Shown piece by piece: positions 8,862 through 17,951 of a stretch of 64,000 bases of DNA. Both the position numbers and the translations under genes were made by a program. Each line of letters begins with the position of its first letter. The stretch's first letter is position 1. Under the pieces are notes generated by a model, which saw only the letters and a program-made list of their open reading frames with translations, did no database searches and was not told where the DNA came from. This stretch comes from Cytophagales bacterium. Its GTDB lineage: Bacteria; Bacteroidota; Bacteroidia; Cytophagales; Cyclobacteriaceae. Where the stretch lies: contig JAWPMT010000001.1 in assembly GCA_033344775.1 (NCBI GenBank), forward strand, positions 992,001-1,056,000, given 5' to 3'.

Positions 8862-10222
8862 ATGCTATACATGATACCATAGTGGCTTTATCTACTCCCA
8901 GTGGAGTTGGAGCCATTGCCGTGATCCGCCTTTCCGGGAAGGAAGCAATTACGATTGCTAATGACCTGTTTGAAGGCAAAGACTTGACTCAGGCAGCCAC
9001 ACACACGCTTCATTTTGGATCAATAAAACAGGGAGAAGAGGTACTGGATGAAGTCGTGGCATCTATTTTTAAAGGCCCCCGATCTTATACCAAAGAAAAT
9101 GTGGTCGAACTGAGTTGTCATGCTTCACCTTACATCATAGAGCAGTTATTGCAGCTCACCATTACCAAGGGTGCCCGAATGGCAATGCCCGGGGAATTCA
9201 CACAAAGGGCATTTCTCAACGGTCGGTTTGATCTGGCTCAGGCGGAAGCAGTTGCCGATCTGATCGCGGCAGAGAATAAAGCAGCTCACGGCAATGCTAT
9301 CCGGCAAATGCGAGGTGGCTTCTCAGGGGAAATCAAGGAATTCCGGGAAAAGCTGATCCACTTTGCCTCAATGATTGAACTGGAGTTGGACTTCTCCGAA
9401 GAGGATGTTGAATTTGCTAGTCGAGACGAATTAAGAACACTCGTCAATCAATTGATGGTACCGATCAATGGCCTGATCAGAAGTTTTGAGTTAGGTAATG
9501 TGATCAAAAATGGTATTCCAATCGTGATCGCTGGAAAACCCAACGCCGGTAAGTCCACCCTCCTCAATGCCCTGCTTAATGAAGAACGTGCGATTGTATC
9601 CAACATTGCCGGAACTACCCGAGACGTGATTGAAGACGTCATGAATATCGACGGCATAACCTTCCGATTCATTGATACGGCAGGCTTGCGGGATACCGAT
9701 GATGAAATTGAAGCCATTGGTGTTTCGCGCACCAAAGAGCAGATGCAAAAGGCGTCTGTGATCCTCTATCTGATTGATCTAGAGCGTGCTGACCTGGAAG
9801 AAACGCAACAAGAAATTGCTGGCCTTAAATCAGAAGACACCCCTTATCTACTCATTGGCAACAAAGCAGATATCGCCTCAGAGGACATTAAAAACGAGGT
9901 AGCTAACAACGACGGACTTCTGATTTCCGCCAAGAAAAAAACGGATCTGGAGGGATTGAATCAGCAACTGATGAAAGTTGTGGATCTGGAAGGATTAAAT
10001 GCCGAAGCCACCTTTGTGACCAACTCCCGACATGTCAGTGTGTTGAAAAGCACCAATGAAGCACTGCAACGCGTTATTAACGGCATTAATAGCCAAATCA
10101 CCAATGACTTTCTGGCCATGGACATTCGCCAAGCTTTACATCACCTCGGAGAGATCACCGGAGAAATCACCACCGACGACCTGCTTGACAACATTTTCAG
10201 TAAGTTTTGTATTGGGAAGTAG
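8858..10222 (+). CDS. mnmE: tRNA uridine-5-carboxymethylaminomethyl(34) synthesis GTPase
   Basis: MnmE, partner of MnmG, modifies the wobble uridine of several tRNAs. The 454 residues contain the N-terminal formyl-THF-binding domain (1-120, starting with DTIVALSTPSGVGAIAVIRL), a helical domain, and an inserted G domain at about 215-375 with GKPNAGKST (G1), TTRD (G2), DTAG (G3) and GNKAD (G4). It ends in the conserved FCIGK with the catalytic Cys. Start overlaps the preceding gene by four bases. Confidence 0.97.
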   Translation: MNAIHDTIVALSTPSGVGAIAVIRLSGKEAITIANDLFEGKDLTQAATHTLHFGSIKQGEEVLDEVVASIFKGPRSYTKENVVELSCHASPYIIEQLLQLTITKGARMAMPGEFTQRAFLNGRFDLAQAEAVADLIAAENKAAHGNAIRQMRGGFSGEIKEFREKLIHFASMIELELDFSEEDVEFASRDELRTLVNQLMVPINGLIRSFELGNVIKNGIPIVIAGKPNAGKSTLLNALLNEERAIVSNIAGTTRDVIEDVMNIDGITFRFIDTAGLRDTDDEIEAIGVSRTKEQMQKASVILYLIDLERADLEETQQEIAGLKSEDTPYLLIGNKADIASEDIKNEVANNDGLLISAKKKTDLEGLNQQLMKVVDLEGLNAEATFVTNSRHVSVLKSTNEALQRVINGINSQITNDFLAMDIRQALHHLGEITGEITTDDLLDNIFSKFCIGK

Positions 10223-10367
10223 CTCATCTGAAAGTTCTTCATAAACATGTGAAATTGGCAATCTAGTCATTCGATCACCGTAAATAGCGAATTTTGTTAG
10301 CTACTAGCAATTTGACACTTAACACATAATTTGTATTTTAGGGTATACTATTTCTGCAACCGCATTC

Positions 10368-12005
10368 ATGTATACCAGTGTAGACCTAGTCTTTTCTTTA
10401 TTGGGGATTGCTGCATGGCTGGCGCTTGTCATTTATATATGTCGAGCTATCTATCTAAGCAATCAACATGTTCCAATTGCCCTGGTACTGGGCGTCTTCT
10501 TCACTTTGATCTTAGGTAGAGAATTGATCGTAGAAGTAGGTAAACCCCTGGATACATATTTCACAAACCTCATTGATTTAGATTTCTTCTCAAGAAAAAT
10601 CATTGAAATTGAAGAACCCAATAAAAACAAGAAAGAAGATCAGCAAAACAAGAAGGATAGTTTGCAGGATGAAAAATTGCATATCGATAGTCTTCTGGCC
10701 GCAGCGAAGAAAGATAGCCTTCGTCAGCTCAAACTTCAAAATGAAAAAAATAAACGTCTAAAAGTACGAGCTCAGGAAGAAACGCAACTATCCAATCAGG
10801 TATACTCACCTAAACTATGGTCGTGGACCTTACTGCTTTTATTGTTGCTGATGTCTACCACCTGGATATCAAGGGAATTGGTACAGTTATCAAACCCAAC
10901 CAACAAGAAATCGAACAACCAGAATAAACACCTGAAACAAAATATTTTGATCATAAGTACGGTGGCATTTGCGGTATACCTGAGCATTTCGTCTCTGGTT
11001 TCGCTACCTGTTGTTACTGCTGGCAAAATGCTGGCTACGGAATCAGAAGAAAACAAACATGAATATCTATATGAGCTGCGCGAAGAGATCGATTCACTGC
11101 AAAAGAAGGACGAGCTTTTTGCAGATGATGTGTTGGCCGATCTGGATCAAATTATGGCAGATATTGAGGGTGATGATAATAATTTCTCACGTGTTCAGTC
11201 TTCCTTTTACCAAACGCTAAGAACAGAAACAGACGTTCAGCGATTGAAAATCATGGAAACGATTAACATCGAGCTTCCTATTGGCGCAGCAAAACTCCTC
11301 ACCAAGATGAATCAGGCGGAGGAAGCGAACCTTACTGATGGTCAACGGTTAGAATACAAGTCGCTTCTATATGATTGGTACATCAATAAAAGATTAGACC
11401 TCATCAAATACGTAAAGGAACGCAATGACTTAATCAGAAATCTTAAAAAAGTAGGTCTTGACGATTATTGGCAAGCATTAGGTAAGAGCACATCATCTGA
11501 CTCGATTAAAATCATTTCAATTGATGAGAAGATGAAAGCCATTCCTCAGTATTTACAGGATAAAAACGCCCTAAAACAACCTAAAGAACAAACTATACCT
11601 GAACAACCGAAACAAGGAGATCACCTTGGAAACTTCGCATTCATTATGGGGTGGCTTCTGAGCATTGAATCTTACTCACTAGTGGTAATCATGGGATTGG
11701 TAGGTTTTGGCCTCTTAGGCGCCATTGGTTCATCGTTCATTAAGGGTCGCAAACAAGGGCATGAAGCTGGAGCCCTGATCAGTGATGTCCCAAAAACGCT
11801 GATCAGCGGATTTATTGCTGCCATAGTGGTCTACCTGGCCATTCAAGGCTCTGTCTCCTTATTGAGCGGGGGTAGCACTGGAGGGTTTAGTCCAAACAAT
11901 GGCTATTTACTTTTTTTCATAGCCCTCACCGCGTCAGTGTACAGCGATTTTGCCTGGGACTGGGTAAAGAATCGATTTAAAAAAGTCCTCAAAGACGAAC
12001 AATAA
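10368..12005 (+). CDS. Multi-spanning membrane protein with coiled coil, unknown family (paralogue 1)
   Basis: Not recognised. The 545 residues show two N-terminal membrane helices (8-55), a highly charged K/E/D/Q segment (about 75-140), two more helices (148-215), a large soluble helical domain (about 215-430), and three C-terminal helices (435-535). It is paralogous to the next gene. Shared blocks are EEANL...SLLYDWYINKR in the soluble domain, then GNFAFIMGWLLSIESYSLVV followed by GLVGFGLLGA, and finally ALTASVYSDFAWDW. The even spacing of the shared blocks suggests one fold and joint function, perhaps a hetero-oligomer. A 145-base gap separates it from mnmE and 23 bases from the paralogue's ATG. 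Confidence 0.75.
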   Translation: MYTSVDLVFSLLGIAAWLALVIYICRAIYLSNQHVPIALVLGVFFTLILGRELIVEVGKPLDTYFTNLIDLDFFSRKIIEIEEPNKNKKEDQQNKKDSLQDEKLHIDSLLAAAKKDSLRQLKLQNEKNKRLKVRAQEETQLSNQVYSPKLWSWTLLLLLLLMSTTWISRELVQLSNPTNKKSNNQNKHLKQNILIISTVAFAVYLSISSLVSLPVVTAGKMLATESEENKHEYLYELREEIDSLQKKDELFADDVLADLDQIMADIEGDDNNFSRVQSSFYQTLRTETDVQRLKIMETINIELPIGAAKLLTKMNQAEEANLTDGQRLEYKSLLYDWYINKRLDLIKYVKERNDLIRNLKKVGLDDYWQALGKSTSSDSIKIISIDEKMKAIPQYLQDKNALKQPKEQTIPEQPKQGDHLGNFAFIMGWLLSIESYSLVVIMGLVGFGLLGAIGSSFIKGRKQGHEAGALISDVPKTLISGFIAAIVVYLAIQGSVSLLSGGSTGGFSPNNGYLLFFIALTASVYSDFAWDWVKNRFKKVLKDEQ

Positions 12006-12028
12006 TCATAAGCTATACTTGATTGACC

Positions 12029-14119
12029 ATGAAATTCCTGGATCTGTCTCTTACACTACTAAGCCTGCTACTACCGGTATTGTTTGGCGTTCTTGTACTG
12101 TACTGGAACAATAAGAAGCTTAACTCCGGAAAAGAGAATTTATGGATAGCCTTAGTCATTGCAATTGTTTTTCAGTTCCAAACTTTAGGAGAAATTATTG
12201 AACACTTCTTCCACACCATTCAAGATCTCATTTTTTACACGCAACAAACCGATTCTGAAGTCAAGCTTTTCCATTTCCCGGCCGCTTCAATCCTTTTTTT
12301 TAGTGTGCTCCGAATTTTGATGATCTGGATTGCTTTAGGTTACCTGATCGACAGGTCAGGATTCAAAAAGAAAGAAAAAGTTTCTCTCAATCGACGTTTC
12401 ATCAGAAAGAACATTCTTACCATTTCGACGATCATAGTAGCCTTTTATTTGGCCATTACGGCCCTCATTACAGCTCCAATTGTTCGTGGTGAAGGGGTCA
12501 ATGCTAACAGCAATTTTTACCAGGATTTATCAGAGGAATTAAAGGAAACTGAATCCTTTGATAATTATCAACTAGATCGATTTGACTCGTTGTTGTCGCT
12601 AAGGGAAAAACAAGCTGAGTTGCTCCCAAAATTGAGTTACTGGGGTAGTATGATCGCCTATCAGATCAGAGACAGTTTGAGATCAAGGCAAAAAGACATG
12701 TCTTCAAAAAATCTGGATAGCATTACCGATATGGTTTTTAAAACCAAATTGATGGAATTAAACACCGTCCTTCAACAAAACAAGAGAGAATCGGTTGCAT
12801 CTGGCCAAGCACTGGATCAATCTAAATTCATGATGTATGTGGACTACTTGCAATCAGGACAAAAAGTAGGAGAATTGTTCCCGCAAGACCTGATGGGTTT
12901 TATTGATCAGGAATTCACCCAGTTGAATACACTTAAAAATTTGGTGCAGTCACGATCATTAGCCATGAAAGCAGATGTTCGGGACTTTGTGAATCAATTC
13001 CTGTATATGCAACGTCACATGGCCATCCAACAAATGCAGGAAGCAGAAAAGGCCAATCTGGTCAACAACCTCAAACTACGGCATAAGGCGGCACTTTATG
13101 ATTGGTATGTAGCCATTCGGTCTGAGCGTTTCGACTATTTTATCACTCAAATCGACTGTACAAGGGATGTAATCTACAACTTTTCATCAGCGATCATCCC
13201 GGAGGGTGATCTGGACAATGCGTTGGAATACTCCTATCTGAAGAATTACCATGAGAATCAGTCTAATCGCAAAAAGTTCGGGACCGCTGGCTTTTTCATA
13301 TCATTCACCGACGGAAAATTGGATTCGGCCATTTCAGAATACTATAGGGACTCATCTCAATTCCTGATCAATAAATTACAGGAATATAGTCATATCTATT
13401 CCGATAGGTATAAACAACTTGACTCCATACTAACCGCATCAACACTGCAATGGGACAGCCTGCTGCAAACGCCCCCTGAACTTGCGATGATACCTCCAAT
13501 ACCGGAGCAAGGAGAAAACCTGGGCATCTTCAGTGCTATCATGGGGTGGCTCCTGAGAATACAAGACTACAGCGTGGTTTTAATTGTTGGACTTATTGGA
13601 TTTGGTTTGATGGGAGCAGCAGGAGCAACTTTCATCAAAGAGGCAAGCGAGAAGGAAGTAATCACGGAAATAGCTGAGGAAAAGAAGAAGGAATCCGAAA
13701 AAACTAGTGTTACTCTCCAAGAAACGCTCACGGAAATGAAAAAGCCAGATCAAATGGATGAAGAAGACCTACTGGTAAAAGATCTCCCTGGCGTAATCAT
13801 AAAAGGGTTTACAGCCGCTTTGATTGTATTCCTTGGCTTTCAGGGAGGAATGACATTATTGACAGGGTCTGGCTCTACACCTCCTGATGAGAGTTTGTTT
13901 TTCTTTCTGGCTCTAGCAGCGTCGGTCTATAGCGATACGACCTGGAATTGGGCAAAAGTCAAGCTAAGAAGTACCCTGGATAAAACAAATCAATCAAGTG
14001 CTCCTCCTGACGGGCAGGTTCAGCAGGGGGCCGCCGGTACTGACAATTCAGTAAATAACGAACTATCCGATGACTCGGATATAACAGAAACGAATAGTGA
14101 TCCTGATCCACCAAAATAG
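12029..14119 (+). CDS. Multi-spanning membrane protein with coiled coil, unknown family (paralogue 2)
   Basis: Not recognised; 696 residues from the ATG at 12029 (a TTG two codons upstream is possible). Same plan as the preceding gene: N-terminal helices (about 6-110), helix pair at 130-160, a long soluble helical domain (about 165-500) and C-terminal helices. Blocks shared with the paralogue are AEKANL...AALYDWYVAIR, IMGWLLRIQDYSVVL, GLIGFGLMGAAGATFI and ALAASVYSDTTWNW. It differs by a larger soluble domain, a charged insert (about 545-580) between two C-terminal helices, and a polar tail rich in S, D and N. Likely an operon with its paralogue. Confidence 0.75.
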   Translation: MKFLDLSLTLLSLLLPVLFGVLVLYWNNKKLNSGKENLWIALVIAIVFQFQTLGEIIEHFFHTIQDLIFYTQQTDSEVKLFHFPAASILFFSVLRILMIWIALGYLIDRSGFKKKEKVSLNRRFIRKNILTISTIIVAFYLAITALITAPIVRGEGVNANSNFYQDLSEELKETESFDNYQLDRFDSLLSLREKQAELLPKLSYWGSMIAYQIRDSLRSRQKDMSSKNLDSITDMVFKTKLMELNTVLQQNKRESVASGQALDQSKFMMYVDYLQSGQKVGELFPQDLMGFIDQEFTQLNTLKNLVQSRSLAMKADVRDFVNQFLYMQRHMAIQQMQEAEKANLVNNLKLRHKAALYDWYVAIRSERFDYFITQIDCTRDVIYNFSSAIIPEGDLDNALEYSYLKNYHENQSNRKKFGTAGFFISFTDGKLDSAISEYYRDSSQFLINKLQEYSHIYSDRYKQLDSILTASTLQWDSLLQTPPELAMIPPIPEQGENLGIFSAIMGWLLRIQDYSVVLIVGLIGFGLMGAAGATFIKEASEKEVITEIAEEKKKESEKTSVTLQETLTEMKKPDQMDEEDLLVKDLPGVIIKGFTAALIVFLGFQGGMTLLTGSGSTPPDESLFFFLALAASVYSDTTWNWAKVKLRSTLDKTNQSSAPPDGQVQQGAAGTDNSVNNELSDDSDITETNSDPDPPK

Positions 14120-14164
14120 TAAGCTCTCTTAGGTCGAAGAAAGTCAGTTATTTTTCGAAAGGAC

Positions 14165-15058
14165 TTATGTAATCACATAATACCTCAACTGCTCTTCACT
14201 TCCGGGGAGTTGGATGTATCCATTGTGAAGGAAACCTAGTTTTTCCAATACACGACAGGAAACAACATTTTCGTCGGTGGTAATGGCACCTACTTTATCC
14301 GCATCATAATCATGAAAGGCTAACTCAATCATCTTCTGTGCTCCTGAAGAGGCATAACCTTGACCTTCATAAGCCTCTAAAATGGCATATCCAATATCAA
14401 GTCCATCCACGCCTTCACGATCATGCAAACTACATGTGCCTACTGCCGAATTGGTTACCGGATCGATGATTACGTGGTTCACAAATCCTTTCTGGCTCAA
14501 GTCAGGATGCATCTTATCCAAGATATATTGACGGGCATCATTCATGGAATAGACTCCTCTATCTCCGATATGCGTCAACCATTTCTCGCTGGTCATCAAT
14601 TCGAAAAGTAGCGGAGCATCTCCCTCTGTTACCAGTCTCAATTCCACGGGTCGCTGAGGACTATGGTCCTCCCAGGAAAAGGACAAGAACTTCCATTTGG
14701 TATGATATTTTACGAATTGAAAATCCTTTGTTCCCTTTATGCTAAATGGCTTTCCGTCCTTTATACCTTCTTTTTGATAAGTAGCTATACGAACGGCGCG
14801 ATTTCCATCAATCACGGTTTTCGAGGACAGTTCATACTCTTTAAACTCCTGATATACCCCTGATTGGAGAATGGATTCACGGGATGAAACGAATTCGGAA
14901 ATATGAAAGGTTGCTGTTTCACCGGGCTGAAAATGCGTTACCTGGCCTCGCGGGTCAAAAATATTCCTCAAATTTCCGACATGCTCCCCTGTGGTTGTAA
15001 AGGCAGCAAAAAAGGCTTCAACCAGTAGGTCTATTTCGTGCTCATCTACGTTTTTCAT
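14165..15058 (-). CDS. Fusion of an NTF2/SnoaL-like domain and a GNAT N-acetyltransferase
   Basis: The first 150 residues look like a nuclear-transport-factor-2/SnoaL-like domain (DLLVEAFFAAFTT start, VRIATYQKEGI strand, FQFVKYHTKWKFLSFSW end). From about residue 158 a RimJ-type GNAT domain follows: LRLVTEGDAPLLFELM, the acetyl-CoA loop region GYAILEAYEGQGYASSGAQ, and the C-terminal SCRVLEKLGFLHNGYI. The acceptor substrate is unknown. The domains could be a detoxification pair. It is followed by OsmC and a flavin split-barrel gene on the same strand, suggesting a small stress-related cluster. Confidence 0.8.
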   Translation of the reverse strand: MKNVDEHEIDLLVEAFFAAFTTTGEHVGNLRNIFDPRGQVTHFQPGETATFHISEFVSSRESILQSGVYQEFKEYELSSKTVIDGNRAVRIATYQKEGIKDGKPFSIKGTKDFQFVKYHTKWKFLSFSWEDHSPQRPVELRLVTEGDAPLLFELMTSEKWLTHIGDRGVYSMNDARQYILDKMHPDLSQKGFVNHVIIDPVTNSAVGTCSLHDREGVDGLDIGYAILEAYEGQGYASSGAQKMIELAFHDYDADKVGAITTDENVVSCRVLEKLGFLHNGYIQLPGSEEQLRYYVIT

Positions 15059-15071
15059 TCGTCTTCCTCAT

Positions 15072-15551
15072 TTAGGATTGAGCGACAGTGATATTAGCCG
15101 CATGCCACACCTTGATATTTAAGGTATTGGCAATAAAACATTTCCTATTCGCCTCCGAATGCAATTCCTCCGCCTTTGGGATCATGCGTTCCTCCGATAC
15201 AACTACCTCGGGATGTAACTTCAAACTGGTAAAGGCACCACTGCCATCCTCGTTCAGTTTCATGGTACCCTCTGCCCTATCAAGATAGTTCACCACCACG
15301 ATACCGTTCACTGCACACAAATGCAAGTACCATAGCATGTGGCAAGATGAAACAGCCGCCAGCAATAAATCTTCCGGATTACTCTTTGTGGGATCCCCTA
15401 AAAAGGCTGGGTCTGAGGAACCAGCAATGGACGGCTTTCCGTCAATCTGAATTTGATAGCTACGTTCATAGGCCTGGTAGCCTGACGTGCCTTGTCCTTT
15501 ATTACCGGTCCAAATTAAATTGGCTTTATAGTGGTGGTCCATCTTCATCAT
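15072..15551 (-). CDS. OsmC/Ohr-family peroxiredoxin-like protein
   Basis: A 159-residue OsmC-superfamily protein, a thiol peroxidase fold that reduces organic hydroperoxides. The two redox cysteines expected for the family are visible: one in AAVSSCHMLWYL and one in NRKCFIANTL. The NPEDLLLAAVSSC helix is diagnostic. ATG at 15551. It sits 13 bases upstream of the fusion acetyltransferase gene and 13 bases downstream of a flavin split-barrel gene. Confidence 0.92.
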   Translation of the reverse strand: MMKMDHHYKANLIWTGNKGQGTSGYQAYERSYQIQIDGKPSIAGSSDPAFLGDPTKSNPEDLLLAAVSSCHMLWYLHLCAVNGIVVVNYLDRAEGTMKLNEDGSGAFTSLKLHPEVVVSEERMIPKAEELHSEANRKCFIANTLNIKVWHAANITVAQS

Positions 15552-15564
15552 TTGTTATGCTTCG

Positions 15565-16017
15565 CTAATTCAACCCGTATTGTTTCTTTGATGCTTCAAC
15601 TATCTCGGCTTCAGTCTGTTTCGGATACAAGTGGTAACTCGGAGCAATAATGGGAGTAACTTCCTGTATTTCAACTCGAATGATCTGATTAAAAGGAAAC
15701 TTTCCCATGGTCAATTCATCAAGTGCCGCTTTCATTGTATTGAACCCCTCGTGACTACTATCGATGATTGCCGCTGTACCTTTCATTTTATGGCCTTTCT
15801 GCACCAGTATATCCAGGACACTAACACAAACCTGATCATTCTGACGGATGTTTCGAACAGAGCCTGGCGATGCGATGTTCGCAATGATCACATACCGATC
15901 TTCCCAAGGCAAAAACGCTTCTTTGGGAGAAACATTGGGTATTCCATTTTCGTCGACTGTCGCCAGCCAGCACAATACACATTGCTCTAAACTTTCCTTG
16001 ATTGAGTCGTTAAGCAT
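15565..16017 (-). CDS. Pyridoxamine 5'-phosphate oxidase-like FMN-binding split-barrel protein
   Basis: The 150 residues fit the small split-barrel flavoprotein fold: CWLATVDENGIPNVSPKEAF at the start, then VRNIRQNDQVCVSVLD. Members bind FMN, F420 or heme and act in redox or nitroreductase-like reactions; the true PNPOx substrate residues cannot be confirmed, so no specific activity is assigned. First gene of a three-gene leftward cluster (with OsmC and a GNAT fusion), divergent from the DinB gene. Confidence 0.8.
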   Translation of the reverse strand: MLNDSIKESLEQCVLCWLATVDENGIPNVSPKEAFLPWEDRYVIIANIASPGSVRNIRQNDQVCVSVLDILVQKGHKMKGTAAIIDSSHEGFNTMKAALDELTMGKFPFNQIIRVEIQEVTPIIAPSYHLYPKQTEAEIVEASKKQYGLN

Positions 16018-16200
16018 GTCAAAAAATCCAAAGTTAAAAATATGACCTAAGCCAAAAGGTTGGCTCTCCTCATTTGTATTGCAAATTAGTTAACCCACAC
16101 AATCAACCAAGCAATAGGCTGGAACTTGCTCCAAAAACAATACTATTTACCTGATTCAGTAAGTCTAAAAGCCTGACTTCCGTATATCTTGTAAGCAGTT

Positions 16201-16749
16201 ATGGAAAACTATCTGGAAAGCATCATCAAGCAATTCAAGTATTATCAAGGCCTTGGAAAAAAGGCAATGGACCAGGTGGACGAAAAGTCACTGTTCATGG
16301 AACCGGGAATAAACTCCAACTCCATGGCTGTCATCGTGAAACACCTGCATGGCAACATGCTTTCTCGATGGAAGGACTTTTTGGGAAGTGATGGGGAGAA
16401 AACGTGGCGCAACCGTGATGATGAATTTGAAGACACGCTGACAGACCGAACAGCAGTTTATGAACGATGGGAAGAAGGCTGGGAATGTCTTTTTAATGCC
16501 ATCGAGAATTTGAAAGCCGATCAATTAGATCACATCATTTATATCAGAAATGAGGGTCATACGGTGATGGAAGCCATCAATCGGCAGTTATGTCACTACA
16601 GTTATCATGTGGGCCAGTTAGTTTTGTTAGGGAAGATCATTAAGGGCAGTGACTGGACCAGTTTATCTATTCCTAAAGGCCAGTCAGCAGCATTCAACCA
16701 GCAAAAATTTAAGGAGGAGAAATCTCGCAAACACTTCACGGATTCTTAA
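16201..16749 (+). CDS. DUF1572 / DinB-superfamily protein
   Basis: A 182-residue four-helix-bundle protein of the DinB/YfiT type. The histidines that usually form the metal triad are present: KHLHGN near residue 49 and HYSYHVGQ near 138-142. RWKDFL and the WEEGW region are typical of DUF1572. Family members include thiol-S-transferases and enzymes of unknown role; the substrate here is unknown. The ATG at 16201 lies in a 183-base divergent promoter region. Confidence 0.85.
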   Translation: MENYLESIIKQFKYYQGLGKKAMDQVDEKSLFMEPGINSNSMAVIVKHLHGNMLSRWKDFLGSDGEKTWRNRDDEFEDTLTDRTAVYERWEEGWECLFNAIENLKADQLDHIIYIRNEGHTVMEAINRQLCHYSYHVGQLVLLGKIIKGSDWTSLSIPKGQSAAFNQQKFKEEKSRKHFTDS

Positions 16750-16859
16750 TTGCGACTTACCTATTGACGGACCCGGGGAACGTTTTCTCTGCTCCTGCGT
16801 TCTAGATTTAGCGTCAAGTTTAGTTAACATTAAGCTCTTGTAAGGAGAAGCTATTATAC

Positions 16860-17924
16860 ATGTCTGCCTCTACCCTTTTTATCCCTGATATTTCCGGTTT
16901 CACACGTTTTGTCAAGCAAACGGAGATTCAGCACAGTCAGCACATCATTGAAGAGTTGATTAACCTGATCATCAAGGAAGGAAGTCGAACTTTTAAAGTG
17001 GCTGAAATTGAAGGGGATGCTGTATTCTTTTTCAAACACGAACAAAAGCTATCGGTAGAAGAAATCATTGCAGAAGCCAAACGCATCTATCTTGCTTTTC
17101 ATCAGCATTTATTGAACTATCAGCATCGACGGATCTGCAATTGTGGTGCCTGTACTTCTGCCGCTAATTTGGAATTAAAGTTTGTTACTCACGCGGGAGA
17201 AATAGCCCTGGCGAATTTTTCATTAGATAAAGGCAAGCCTTATGGTGAAGCGGTTATTGTCGCCCATCGTTTACTGAAGACGAAAATCGGACATTCGGAA
17301 TACTTATTACTTTCTGAGGATTTCAACGATGAGGTTGAAGCAGCAGATGGCCATGATTGTTACGAAGACACGGAACTTGGGAAAACGAACTTCTCATATA
17401 ACTTCCTTCGGGAATGGAAGAAAGAACTCAAGCCTGTTGTCCATCAATCGGGCAACACAGACTTTGACATCATGGCAACAGTCACTCAGGTGCTACCTTT
17501 CGAGATGTCATTCATCTATGACTTTATCTCTGATTTTCGATACCGAAGCCTCTGGAACAAAGAAGCAGACAAGATCTTGTTTGATGAAAACCAGATCAAT
17601 CAGGCCGGAACCGAGCATTTATGCATCGTCAATGGTAAAGACCTTTCACTCGAAACCATCAAGCCACGAACAGAAGCAGGACAGGAATCTTATGGGGAAA
17701 TCTTAAAGAATCCTGCTCCCTTTAAATATTTCGAAAACAGTTTTCTTCTGACGCCTCTAGACAATGGCCACGCCCGGGTTGAGCTACGATTATGTGCTTC
17801 TTTTAAATGGACTATTCAAAAGATCATTGCTGGTATTATTCGCAAGAAATTTAGCAAGCAAGCTTCCCTGATCATCGACCAATTATTCGAAGCTTTGCAG
17901 GGCCATGCGAAAGAAGTGGCTTGA
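16860..17924 (+). CDS. DUF2652 (cyclase-like) and SRPBCC two-domain protein
   Basis: Residues 1-185 match DUF2652, a family with a class III nucleotide-cyclase-like fold: LFIPDISGFTRFVK holds the first metal-binding Asp and AEIEGDAVFFF the second. A CNCGAC cysteine cluster near residue 95 could bind metal. Residues about 205-350 form an SRPBCC/START-like lipid- or ligand-binding domain (VLPFEMSFIYDFISDFRYRS). Whether it makes a cyclic nucleotide is unknown, because the substrate-specifying residues cannot be judged by eye. The preceding AAGGAG lies 13 bases from the ATG, too far for a standard Shine-Dalgarno. Confidence 0.8.
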   Translation: MSASTLFIPDISGFTRFVKQTEIQHSQHIIEELINLIIKEGSRTFKVAEIEGDAVFFFKHEQKLSVEEIIAEAKRIYLAFHQHLLNYQHRRICNCGACTSAANLELKFVTHAGEIALANFSLDKGKPYGEAVIVAHRLLKTKIGHSEYLLLSEDFNDEVEAADGHDCYEDTELGKTNFSYNFLREWKKELKPVVHQSGNTDFDIMATVTQVLPFEMSFIYDFISDFRYRSLWNKEADKILFDENQINQAGTEHLCIVNGKDLSLETIKPRTEAGQESYGEILKNPAPFKYFENSFLLTPLDNGHARVELRLCASFKWTIQKIIAGIIRKKFSKQASLIIDQLFEALQGHAKEVA

Positions 17925-17951
17925 TTTGGGCTTTTTTTTCGTCATCTCCGA

